Program-made: the position numbers and the translations under genes
Shown: piece after piece, positions 56,612 to 64,000 of the stretch
Layout of the letters: every line of letters starts with the position of its first letter
Numbering within the stretch: position 1 is the first letter of the stretch
Source: Amycolatopsis orientalis DSM 40040 = KCTC 9412
GTDB lineage: Bacteria; Actinomycetota; Actinomycetes; Mycobacteriales; Pseudonocardiaceae
DNA: 64,000 nucleotides
Assembly (NCBI RefSeq): GCF_000478275.1
Contig: NZ_ASJB01000083.1
Location: 620,001 to 684,000, forward strand
Direction of reading: 5' to 3'
Notes under the pieces: generated by a model
Seen by the model: only the letters and a program-made list of their open reading frames with translations
The model's database searches: none
What the model was told of the DNA's origin: nothing

Positions 56612-57721
56612 GTGGTCATGAGCACCGGCGGACGAACCCGTTCATCCCGACGCCTCGCGCTCACGCGACGCGAACGGGCGTCCCTGGCCGGAATGGCCGG
56701 ATTCATCCTGCTGCTGAACGTCGTGGGCTGGGGGGTCCTGACACTTTTCGTGGCGCCGCGCGGCTATGCGCTCGGCGCCACGGGTGTGTTCGGGATCGGC
56801 CTCGGCGTCACCGCGTTCGTGCTGGGGATGCGGCACGCGTTCGACGCGGACCACATCGCCGCGATCGACAACACCACCCGCAAACTGATGGCCGAGGGGC
56901 AGCGGCCGCTTTCGGTGGGTTTCTGGTTCTCCCTCGGGCATTCGACGATCGTCTTCGCCCTGTGCCTGCTGCTGTCGCTCGGCGTCCGCGCGCTCGCCGG
57001 CGCCGTCGAGGACGATTCGTCGGCGTTGCACCGGGCGACCGGGCTGATCGGGACGTCCGTCTCGGCGGTGTTCCTGTACCTCATCGGGATCATGAACCTG
57101 GTGGTGCTGGTCGGCATCGTGAAGGTGTTCCGGCGGATGCGGCGTGGCGAGTTCGACGAAGCGGCGCTGGAGCGGCAGCTCGACAACCGCGGCTTCATGA
57201 ACCGGCTGCTCCGTGGCGCCACGAAGGCCGTACGCAAGCCGTGGCACATCTACCCGATCGGCGTGCTGTTCGGGCTGGGTTTCGACACGGCGACCGAGAT
57301 CAGCCTGCTGGTCCTCGCCGGTGGCGCGGCCGCGTTCTCCCTGCCCTGGTACGCGATCCTGGTGCTGCCGATCCTCTTCGCCGCCGGGATGACGCTGTTC
57401 GACACCGCCGACGGGTGCTTCATGAACTACGCGTACGGCTGGGCCTTCGCGAGGCCGGTGCGGAAGATCTACTACAACCTCACCGTGACCGCGCTTTCCG
57501 TCGCGGTCGCGCTGCTCGTCGGCACGATCGAGCTGATCTCGATCCTCACCGAACGACTCGGCATCACGACCGGACCGCTCGCGGCGATCGGAGCGCTGAG
57601 TCTGGACTACGTCGGCTACGCGGTCGTAGCGCTCTTCGTGCTCACGTGGCTCTTCGCGCTTCTCGTCTGGCGCTTCGCGCGGATCGAGGAGCGCTGGTCG
57701 GCCCACCTGCCCGCCAAGTAG
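56612..57721 (+). CDS. nickel/cobalt permease, HoxN/NixA (NiCoT) family
   Basis: 369 residues, eight membrane spans. The metal-binding RHAFDADHIAAIDN (HX4DH) in span 2 is exact, and the second signature LGFDTATEI and LFAAGMTLFDTADG are present. It imports Ni2+ or Co2+ with high affinity and low capacity, driven by proton motive force. GTG 56612 or ATG 56618 are both served by GAGAGG. No metalloenzyme genes or cobalamin riboswitch are next to it, so the ion is not decided. Ends at palindrome copy 8. Confidence 0.92.
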   Translation: MVMSTGGRTRSSRRLALTRRERASLAGMAGFILLLNVVGWGVLTLFVAPRGYALGATGVFGIGLGVTAFVLGMRHAFDADHIAAIDNTTRKLMAEGQRPLSVGFWFSLGHSTIVFALCLLLSLGVRALAGAVEDDSSALHRATGLIGTSVSAVFLYLIGIMNLVVLVGIVKVFRRMRRGEFDEAALERQLDNRGFMNRLLRGATKAVRKPWHIYPIGVLFGLGFDTATEISLLVLAGGAAAFSLPWYAILVLPILFAAGMTLFDTADGCFMNYAYGWAFARPVRKIYYNLTVTALSVAVALLVGTIELISILTERLGITTGPLAAIGALSLDYVGYAVVALFVLTWLFALLVWRFARIEERWSAHLPAK

Positions 57722-57739
57722 GCCTCTGACCTGCAAAAA

Positions 57740-57810
57740 GAGAGCAAGGGACCTTTGCTATCGCTTACTTAGCGTACCTACGCTAACGATAGCAAAGGTC
57801 CCTTGCTCTC
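57740..57810. terminator. two-tier convergent hairpin (palindrome family copy 8)
   Basis: 24-nt perfect arms (57740-57763 and 57787-57810) enclose a second perfect 8-bp hairpin TTAGCGTA/TACGCTAA (57769-57786). The core is CAAGGGACCTTTGC. Flanks are CAAAAA and CACTTTT, so both strands have short U-tracts. Convergent between the permease and MFS genes. Confidence 0.85.
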
Positions 57811-57818
57811 ACTTTTGA

Positions 57819-58988
57819 TCAGGCGGGCTGAGGCACCGCAGCCCGCGAAGGGACCGAAAGCGCGAAGGCGAGCAGAGCGACGAAGGCAGCAGCGGGACCG
57901 ACCCACCAGACGCCCGCCGACGACAGGACGACGCCGCCCAGCGCGGCACCGAGGGCACCCCCGCCGTAGATCGCGGAACCGTTGAGCCCCAGAGCGACCG
58001 TCGGCGCGTCAGGCGCCAGCGAGAACAGCCGGTGCTGCTGCGGCACCATCAGCATCCCGCCGAAAGTCCCCGAAGCCAGCGCAAGGACCAGGGTGCTGGG
58101 CAGGCTCAGCACTGCGACGTCCAGCAGCGCGAACGTCACGACCGTGCCGATCAGCGAGACCGAGCGGACGCGGGCTGGGCCCAGCGAGTCGGTGGCCCGG
58201 CCCGCGAAGGCGTTGCCCGCGATCTGCCCGATCCCGAAACCGACGAGCAGCCACGAGATCGTCGCGCCCGCCGCCACCGGAGCCACCAGCACCGGCAAGT
58301 ACACGAAGGCCGCGAAGCCCGCAGCGGTGCCGAGAGCGCTCACGCCGAGCACGCGCGCGATCGGCGGCCGCGCGACGACGGCGAGCCTGTCGCGCAACGA
58401 CACCGTCGACATCCGAAGTCCGGGCAGCAGCGGCACGAGCAGCATGACGACCAGCGCCACCGCACCGATCCCCCACATCACCGCGCGCCAGCCGAACCAG
58501 GTGCCCGCCAGCACCCCGATCGGCACGCCGAGCACCATCGACACGCTCATCCCGTTGGAGACCGTGGCCAGCGCGCGGCCGCGGCGCTCGTCCGACGCCA
58601 GGGCACCGGCGAGCACATAGGCGTTGGACTGGAACGCGGCGGCGCCCAGTGCGGCCAGCACCCGGGCGACGGCGACCACGGCGAACGACTCGCCGAGCGC
58701 CTGGCCCGCCATGCCGATCGTGAACAGCACCATCCCGGCCCCGAGCACCCAGCGCCGGTCGAGCCGTCCGGTGAACGCCGCGATGAGCGGCGAGGAAACC
58801 GCGTAGGTCACCGCGAAGACCGTGGTCAGCTGGCCCGCGACGGCTTCGGAGACGCGCAGATCCGCGGCGATGACAGGCAGCAGCCCGTTCATGACGAACC
58901 CATCCGTGCCGACGGTGAACGTACCGACGGCGAGTATCAGAAGAGCCCCCAGAGCGAGCCGATCATTTGATGATCGTCGAATCGTCAT
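57819..58988 (-). CDS. MFS exporter (DHA1/AraJ-like)
   Basis: 389 residues, 12 spans. Motif A variant AFTGRLDRRWVL in loop 2-3 and motif C-like GVPIGVLAGTWFGWRA in span 5, features of drug/proton antiporters (chloramphenicol or sugar efflux type). ATG 58988; the ArsR gene is divergent with 51 bp between. It probably exports a toxic compound under control of that ArsR. Substrate unknown. Confidence 0.87.
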   Translation of the reverse strand: MTIRRSSNDRLALGALLILAVGTFTVGTDGFVMNGLLPVIAADLRVSEAVAGQLTTVFAVTYAVSSPLIAAFTGRLDRRWVLGAGMVLFTIGMAGQALGESFAVVAVARVLAALGAAAFQSNAYVLAGALASDERRGRALATVSNGMSVSMVLGVPIGVLAGTWFGWRAVMWGIGAVALVVMLLVPLLPGLRMSTVSLRDRLAVVARPPIARVLGVSALGTAAGFAAFVYLPVLVAPVAAGATISWLLVGFGIGQIAGNAFAGRATDSLGPARVRSVSLIGTVVTFALLDVAVLSLPSTLVLALASGTFGGMLMVPQQHRLFSLAPDAPTVALGLNGSAIYGGGALGAALGGVVLSSAGVWWVGPAAAFVALLAFALSVPSRAAVPQPA

Positions 58989-58994
58989 ACGGGG

Positions 58995-59024
58995 TATAGT
59001 GGCGTGACAATTCGATGCCTGTCA
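58995..59024 (+). promoter_or_regulatory. ArsR promoter with inverted repeat
   Basis: -10 TATAGT (58995-59000) followed by TGACA-N10-TGTCA (59005-59024), placed at the expected transcript start. A plausible ArsR operator that would block both divergent genes. Confidence 0.5.
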
Positions 59025-59039
59025 AATAGTTGGAGCGAA

Positions 59040-59345
59040 GTGAGCAGCACGCTGCCGCAGCCGTCGATCGACGAGATCGAGATCGTGCCGGTACTCCAGG
59101 CGCTCGCGGATCCCGTACGCCTGGAGCTGATCCGCGCCCTGCGAAGCAACCCTTCGCCGCGAAGCTGTGCCATCACCGAGTACGACGTCGAGATCAGCGC
59201 GCCGACGCTCTCCCATCACTGGAAGGTCCTGCGCGAGGCCGGCCTCACGACGACGTTCGTCGAGGGCCGGACCCGCTGGGTCGAGCTACGCACCGAAGAC
59301 ATTCACAAGCGCTTCCCCGGCCTACTGGACGCTGTCCTCGCCTAA
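59040..59345 (+). CDS. ArsR-family winged-helix regulator
   Basis: 101 residues. Winged HTH with LQALADPVRLELIRALR, a Cys in PRSCAI, recognition helix SAPTLSHHWKVLREAGL and wing TTFVEGRTRWVEL. It lacks the ELCVCDL metal site of ArsR/SmtB, so it is likely a ligand or redox-responsive member. GTG 59040 has GGAG 4 nt upstream. Divergent from the MFS gene and overlapping the convergent esterase by 24 bp. Confidence 0.85.
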   Translation: MSSTLPQPSIDEIEIVPVLQALADPVRLELIRALRSNPSPRSCAITEYDVEISAPTLSHHWKVLREAGLTTTFVEGRTRWVELRTEDIHKRFPGLLDAVLA

Positions 59346-60176
59346 CCGCCACTTCGCCGCCAGCTCTCCCGCCGCGCAGACGCCGACGTCGAGCAGGTAC
59401 GGCCCGGCCTGACCGCATCCCGACGACGGTGCGATCGGCTGGCCGTGGCCCATGCCTTCGATGGCGTGCGTGTCGACGGCGGCGCCGACGTCGGTCCACT
59501 GCTCGGCAAGCTCGCGCAGGTTCATCGGGGCGGCCGTGTGGTCCGCGGTCCCGTGCCAGACGCTGACCGGCGGACGCGGCCCCGTACTCGCGGCCCGCAC
59601 CTTGTCACCCCACTGCTTCGGCGTCAGGTCCTTGCCGGGATTCATGCACGGATACGCGTCGATCATCGAAGCCGCGCACCCGTACGGCAGCCCGGCGACG
59701 ACCCCGCCGCCCGCGAACAGGTCCGGATACGCCGCCAGCATCACCGAAGTCATCGCCCCGCCCGCCGACAGCCCGGTCACGTACGTCCGGCTTCCGGCCG
59801 CGAAGCGCGTCATCTGCGCGATCGATTCCGCTTCCCCGTATCCTCGTTTGACGTCGCCCGTCTGGAACCAGTTGAAGCATTTACTGAAGTTGTTCGCCGA
59901 AACCTGTTCAGGCAGAACGAGTTTGAAACGCAATTTGTCCGCGAGCCCGACCCAGCCGGAGCCACGCGCGTATCCGGCCGCGTCCTGGGTGCAGCCGTGC
60001 AGCACGACCACCGCCGGACGTCCGGAAGGCAACCCGTCCGGAACGTATTCGAACATCCGCAACGCACCGGGATTGCTCCCGAATCCGGTCACCGGGCGGA
60101 TCGTCGCCGCCTCCGCCGGAGCCGAAAAGAGAAGGGTCAATGCCGAAACCACCGCGCCGATGAGGAGTTTTCGCAT
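59322..60176 (-). CDS. secreted PHB depolymerase-family esterase
   Basis: 284 residues. Signal peptide about 1-23 (SAPAEA-A). Lipase box GLSAGGA near 136-142; oxyanion VVLHGCTQDA near 58; His in EGMGHGQP near 243; a C-x-C-like set of five Cys for disulfides. Members cleave poly(3-hydroxybutyrate), acetylxylan or ferulate esters. Divergent from the next secreted hydrolase. Its 3' end overlaps the ArsR gene, so the two transcripts are antisense there. Confidence 0.87.
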   Translation of the reverse strand: MRKLLIGAVVSALTLLFSAPAEAATIRPVTGFGSNPGALRMFEYVPDGLPSGRPAVVVLHGCTQDAAGYARGSGWVGLADKLRFKLVLPEQVSANNFSKCFNWFQTGDVKRGYGEAESIAQMTRFAAGSRTYVTGLSAGGAMTSVMLAAYPDLFAGGGVVAGLPYGCAASMIDAYPCMNPGKDLTPKQWGDKVRAASTGPRPPVSVWHGTADHTAAPMNLRELAEQWTDVGAAVDTHAIEGMGHGQPIAPSSGCGQAGPYLLDVGVCAAGELAAKWRLGEDSVQ

Positions 60177-60294
60177 CGTCCGAGGCTAAAACCGTCACCG
60201 GCGGGTTTCCACGTGGAAGACCACCACAGCGGCGGCCGGTTTTGTGTGGTCGCGACGGGTACCGGCATCCGGAAACGCCACTTATCGTCGGCCG

Positions 60295-61569
60295 ATGCGG
60301 CTCTTCCTGGTCCTCGCGACGATGCTGGCCCTGATAGTCCCCGCCGAAGCGTCGGCGAGTGAATGCGCGCGAGTCCGCGTTCCCGGGGCCACGAAACAGC
60401 AATTGTCCTGTTTGGACGATCTGACCACCACCGGCACCCTGGCCACCGGGCATACCGTCCAGGCCGATTGGGCGGGACTGACGTCGGCCGGTTTCCCCGC
60501 TCCCAAGGGCGTTCCGGGCATCCAGATCGACGGCTATTTCCCGGACACGTCGACCGCCAACACCGCACACGGCTGGAACCACGACGCGCAGTTCGTGCTG
60601 CGCCTGCCCGACCGCTGGAACGGCGGCCTCGTGGTCTCGGGCTCCCCCGGCGTGCGGCGGCAGTACGCGAACGACCGCGCGATCGGCGACCAGGTACTCG
60701 CCGCGGGGTACGCGTTCGCCGCGACCGACAAGGGCAACACCGGCGCCGGCTTCCACACCGACGGACGCCGCCCCGGTGACGCGCTCGCGGAGTGGAACTC
60801 GCGGGTCACGCAGCTGACCATCGCCGCGAAAGCCGCCGTGGCCCACCGCTACGGACGCCCGCCGAGCCGCACGCTCGCGGCCGGGATGTCCAACGGCGGC
60901 TACCTCGTCCGCTGGCAGCTCGAGAACCGGCCATGGCTTTACGACGGCGGGATCGATTGGGAGGGAACGCTTTGGCATGAGGACGGCCCCAACCTGTTCA
61001 CCTTCCTGCCGCCCGCCATCAAGGCATATCCCGCCTACGCCGCCGGTTCCGAGGCAGCGCGCCAAAAAATTCTCGACGCCGGGTTCGCGCCGGGCTCGGA
61101 ATTCCTGTGGCCGTACCACGACGACGTCTACTGGGGGCTGACGCAACGCATCTACCAGGCCGAATTCGATCCGGCGTTCACCGGGGACGACTACGACTAC
61201 GCCGCTCGCCCGCCGTCGGTCCACCGCGCGGTCGAACGGATCTCGCTGACCGGCCGGATCGGCAGACCGCTGATCACCCTGCACGGCACCCTCGACACGC
61301 TCCTCCCCATCAGCCGCGATTCCGACGTTTACCAGCGGATGATCGCCGAACAGGGCCGCGCGGGGCTGCAGCGCTACTACCGGATCGTCGACGGCAACCA
61401 CGTCGACGGCCTGTACGACGCGTTCCCGGACAGGTTGAGGCCCATCGGCCCGTGCTTCCGCACGGCGTTCACCGCGCTCGAAGGCTGGCTCGACGGCGTA
61501 CGCCCGCCCGGTTCGGCGACGATCCCCCGCGCGGACGGCGACCTCGCGGCCAGTTGCGCACTAAGCTGA
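60295..61569 (+). CDS. secreted alpha/beta hydrolase, PHB-oligomer hydrolase/tannase-like
   Basis: 424 residues. Signal peptide about 1-20 (VPAEASA). Nucleophile in AAGMSNGGYLV near 198-203, TDKGNTG near 143, LHGTLDTLLP with the acid near 331, and His in DGNHVDGLYD near 370. The sequence order resembles tannase/feruloyl esterase and 3-hydroxybutyrate oligomer hydrolases. ATG 60295 has TATCGT 6 nt upstream (leaderless). With the divergent PHB-type depolymerase it may degrade a polyester outside the cell in two steps; inferred. Confidence 0.75.
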   Translation: MRLFLVLATMLALIVPAEASASECARVRVPGATKQQLSCLDDLTTTGTLATGHTVQADWAGLTSAGFPAPKGVPGIQIDGYFPDTSTANTAHGWNHDAQFVLRLPDRWNGGLVVSGSPGVRRQYANDRAIGDQVLAAGYAFAATDKGNTGAGFHTDGRRPGDALAEWNSRVTQLTIAAKAAVAHRYGRPPSRTLAAGMSNGGYLVRWQLENRPWLYDGGIDWEGTLWHEDGPNLFTFLPPAIKAYPAYAAGSEAARQKILDAGFAPGSEFLWPYHDDVYWGLTQRIYQAEFDPAFTGDDYDYAARPPSVHRAVERISLTGRIGRPLITLHGTLDTLLPISRDSDVYQRMIAEQGRAGLQRYYRIVDGNHVDGLYDAFPDRLRPIGPCFRTAFTALEGWLDGVRPPGSATIPRADGDLAASCALS

Positions 61570-61573
61570 TCAC

Positions 61574-62158
61574 ATGGAATTCCAGGACGTCGTCCGACGC
61601 CGTCGCATGGTCCGGAAGTTCACCGACGAGCCCGTCGCCGAGGACAGCCTCCGGCGCATTCTGCGCAACGCGCTGAAAGGTCCCTCGGCCGGTTTCTCAC
61701 AGGGACAAGGATTTCTCGTCCTCACGGGCGAGGAACTCGCGAAATTCTGGGAGTTCGGGGCCAGCTGGGCGCCGGAATCCGTGACCACGGCACCGGTCGC
61801 GATCGTGCCGCTCTCGGTCAAGAACGCCTACCTCGACCGTTATGCCAAGCCCGACAAGGGGGTCGCCGATCGCGACGAGTCGTGGTGGCGCGTGCCGTAC
61901 TGGGACATCGACACCGGGATGGCGACGCTGCTGATCCTCCAGACCGCGGTCGACGAAGATCTGGGCGCGGTGTTCTTCGGACTCGCCCCGGAAAGCGTCG
62001 AGCGGCTCCACAGCGAATTCGGCGTACCCGAGGATCACGACCCGATCGGCGTCGTGGCACTCGGCCACGGTGACGAATCCGGCCCGTCGCCTGGCTCGTC
62101 GGCGACCAAGATCGCTCGCCGCGACTTCGACGACGTCATCCGTTTCGGTCATTGGTGA
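61574..62158 (+). CDS. nitroreductase-family FMN oxidoreductase
   Basis: 194 residues. N-terminal RRRRMVRKFTDEPV and NALKGPSAGFSQGQ match the FMN phosphate-binding segment; later GVVALGHG. Reduces nitro, quinone or flavin substrates with NAD(P)H in the cytosol. A TAAGCT box that overlaps the upstream stop lies 6 nt before ATG 61574, so it has its own leaderless promoter. The C-terminus overlaps the convergent regulator gene by 23 bp. Confidence 0.87.
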   Translation: MEFQDVVRRRRMVRKFTDEPVAEDSLRRILRNALKGPSAGFSQGQGFLVLTGEELAKFWEFGASWAPESVTTAPVAIVPLSVKNAYLDRYAKPDKGVADRDESWWRVPYWDIDTGMATLLILQTAVDEDLGAVFFGLAPESVERLHSEFGVPEDHDPIGVVALGHGDESGPSPGSSATKIARRDFDDVIRFGHW

Positions 62159-63971
62159 GGCGGTGCAGCCTGAGCGCGAGCTGGAGTTCCAGCGCGCGCT
62201 CGGGCGCCTGCCATTCCTCGCCCAGCAGCGACGCGATGCGGTCCAGCCGCTGCACGACGGTGTTGACGTGCACGTGAAGGAGATCCTTGGCGCGCGTCAG
62301 GTTTCCGCCACAGGCGAAGTACGCGCGGAGTGTGCCGATCAGATCCGTGCCCCGGCGTTCGTCGTAGTCGAGCACCGGGCCGATCGTCGCGGTCACGTAC
62401 GCGCCGAGATCGGCGTGTTCGGCCAGCAACAGCCCGACGAAGCCGAGGTCGGCCATGCTCGCACCCTCGCCCGCCCGGCCCAGTGCCAGCAGCGACGCGA
62501 CACATCGGGCTGCTTCGGCGTGCGCCTCGGCCAGCGCCCGCGGTGAGGCAGCCGGGCCCGCCGCGCCGACCGTCACCGCGCAGTCCATTGTGGACGCTAG
62601 TTCCGCCGCTGCCGAACGGGCCAGCGCGCCGGGATCCTCGCCCCGGACCAGCAGGACGACCTCGTCGGCGTGGACACCGACCAGATCGGCGTGCCGGGCG
62701 GCGGCCATGGCCAGCCTTCGCCGGGAGACAGCGTCGGAATGCGCGATCAGCACCGCGTGCGGTGTCGACAAATCGACCCCGAGACGACGTGCTCGCGCCA
62801 GCAAAGCGGCCGGATTGCGGCCGGGCGCGGTGAGCAGATCCGACAGCAGCTCCCCGCGCACCTCGTCCTCGGCCCGCGCCACGGAGCGGCGTTGCATCAG
62901 CAGTACCGCGGTGACCACGCCGGCCCGCTCGAACAGGCGGCGGTCCGCCTCGCCGAGTGACGGCCCGCCGCTCAGCACCAGGCTGCCGAGGAATTCCTGT
63001 CCCGCTTGGACGGCGCACAGCCAACCGTCCTCAGTGGACACGGCGCGCCCGCTCGCCCTGGACGCCGACACCGCCGTCCGCGAAAGGCTCGAGTCCCCGC
63101 CGGTCCTGGCCAGGACGACACCCTCGGCGTCGTAAACGGCGATGGCACCATCGAGCACGTCCGCGACCGCGGCGGCGACCTCGGCCAGGTCGCCGCCGCG
63201 CAGCACGAGATCCATCAGCCGGTCGTGCGCGTCTTCGGCGCGGCGCATCGCGTCGTTGTGCGCGCTGATCGTCGCGTTGGCGGCGTTCAGCTCGGCGACC
63301 GCGCGGCGCGTCTCGTCGAGCAGATGCGCGTTGTCCAGCGCGATCGCCGCGTGGTCGGCCAGCGAGGACAGTAGCGCGACTTCTTCCGGACTGAACTCCC
63401 GCGTGCTCCGGTCCGAGGCGAACAGGACGCCGATGACCTTGCTGCCGATCGCCAGCGGCACCCCGAGGATCGCCGTCAGGCCCTCGTCGCGCACGCCGGT
63501 GTCGATCGAGGACGTATGGCGGAACCGCTTGTCGTTGAAGTAATCCGCCGTCGCGTACGGCCGCGCGGTCTGCGCGACCAGCCCGCCGAGCCCCTCGCCC
63601 ATGCCCAGCACGATGTCCTGGAACAGCGCGGAAACCGAGCCGTCGGTCACCCGGACGTAGGTGTTCCCCTCGGTCTCGTCGTTGAGGCTGAGATACGAGA
63701 CGTCCACGCCGAGGAGCGCCCGCGCCCGCCGCACGATCGACCGGAGGACGGCGTCCGGATCGTCCAGTCTGGCGAGGTCGCTCGCCGTGTCGAACAGCGC
63801 CGCCAGCTCCGCCTCGCGCCGCCGGTGCTCGGCGACGGTGTCGCGGATCCGCAGCGCCAGCTCGGTGGCCTTCGGATCGACCGGGACCCGCGCCAGCTGC
63901 TCGCTGCCCGCCCCGGAGGCGAGCAGTTCGAGCAGCCGGCGCAACTCTGCGGAACTGTCCACAACGGTCAT
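62136..63971 (-). CDS. GAF-domain PucR/CdaR-family regulator
   Basis: 611 residues. An N-terminal coil, GAF domain (about 60-205, with LLGVDVSYLSLND and ILGVPLAIGSKVIGVLFASDR), a second ligand-like region near 250-370, and a C-terminal PucR HTH (L-I-G-T-L-R-A-Y-F-A-C-G-G-N then A-K-D-L-L-H-V-H-V-N-T-V, near 555-590). The family activates purine or aromatic catabolism genes after ligand binding to GAF. No obvious target operon is in the window; its start lies 29 bp from the window edge, and the promoter beyond is not seen. Confidence 0.88.
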   Translation of the reverse strand: MTVVDSSAELRRLLELLASGAGSEQLARVPVDPKATELALRIRDTVAEHRRREAELAALFDTASDLARLDDPDAVLRSIVRRARALLGVDVSYLSLNDETEGNTYVRVTDGSVSALFQDIVLGMGEGLGGLVAQTARPYATADYFNDKRFRHTSSIDTGVRDEGLTAILGVPLAIGSKVIGVLFASDRSTREFSPEEVALLSSLADHAAIALDNAHLLDETRRAVAELNAANATISAHNDAMRRAEDAHDRLMDLVLRGGDLAEVAAAVADVLDGAIAVYDAEGVVLARTGGDSSLSRTAVSASRASGRAVSTEDGWLCAVQAGQEFLGSLVLSGGPSLGEADRRLFERAGVVTAVLLMQRRSVARAEDEVRGELLSDLLTAPGRNPAALLARARRLGVDLSTPHAVLIAHSDAVSRRRLAMAAARHADLVGVHADEVVLLVRGEDPGALARSAAAELASTMDCAVTVGAAGPAASPRALAEAHAEAARCVASLLALGRAGEGASMADLGFVGLLLAEHADLGAYVTATIGPVLDYDERRGTDLIGTLRAYFACGGNLTRAKDLLHVHVNTVVQRLDRIASLLGEEWQAPERALELQLALRLHRLTNDRNG

Positions 63972-64000
63972 GCTGACACGTGAGCGGGCTCCGTGAGAAC

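Noticed and set aside
1..64000. CRISPR arrays, insertion sequences, prophage or integrase genes
   Set aside because: No evenly spaced direct repeats, transposase, integrase or phage structural genes were seen; the prim-pol gene stands alone.

Overview
The window is high-GC actinobacterial DNA, most likely from Amycolatopsis or a close relative in the Pseudonocardiaceae; the genus is inferred, not proven. Supporting signs are the GC-rich codon usage, GTG and TTG starts, many ATGA/GTGA overlaps, many promoters whose -10 box lies 6-8 nt before the start codon (leaderless mRNAs), type VII (ESX) genes, and gene order shared with the Mycobacterium tuberculosis Rv3618-Rv3628 and Rv3644c-Rv3661 regions. 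Intergenic gaps carry a family of long, near-perfect palindromes with an AAGG-NN-CCTT core, eight of them in 64 kb.

Layout. 1-3144: ESX block (PE-like, PPE-like and two EspG chaperones, one cut by the window edge). 3289-8751: hpt, tilS, zinc metalloprotease and dacB, with divergent ppa. 8877-11660: glyA under a ZTP riboswitch, a CGNR-like zinc-finger protein, a divergent second ribosomal protein L11 behind a MerR-type promoter with a 19-bp spacer, and a gamma-carbonic anhydrase. 11825-15940: secreted M14 carboxypeptidase, TetR, GreA-like factor, and a membrane-tethered PstS-like protein. 16013-21329: mymA-like lipid-oxidation operon (esterase, SDR, ferritin-like protein, partial and complete flavin monooxygenases) divergent from its TetR, with a clear operator. 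21424-27752: tRNA-Thr, a secreted anchored protein, DnaA boxes, holB, and an MFS-thymidylate-kinase fusion with a degenerate kinase. 27138-30576: a four-gene module with two EspG-like paralogues and two membrane proteins, a candidate undescribed ESX accessory unit. 30783-42621: topA, secreted protease, a WhiA-like protein, two lipoproteins, hppA, MrfA-type helicase, and a prim-pol domain protein. 43040-47469: seven-gene Tad/Flp pilus operon. 47556-49265: paired DnaA boxes, 6C RNA, HAD phosphatase and an Ms1-like RNA. 49482-56543: cell-wall salvage cassette (NagZ, NamZ, AmiE-like, MurR, MurQ). 56612-63971: nickel/cobalt permease, MFS exporter with ArsR, two secreted esterases, nitroreductase, and a GAF/PucR regulator.

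How the parts work together. The salvage cassette reads as a pathway: secreted NagZ, NamZ and AmiE-like enzymes release MurNAc outside the cell, and the MurR-MurQ pair senses and converts MurNAc-6-phosphate inside; no transporter or kinase is visible. The mymA-like operon combines esterase, dehydrogenase, diiron-like and Baeyer-Villiger activities under one TetR repressor. The most provocative element is the L11 paralogue. It has lost the three prolines of the thiostrepton-contact region and is driven by a leaderless promoter of the PmerT type, so it looks like an inducible replacement for the normal L11.
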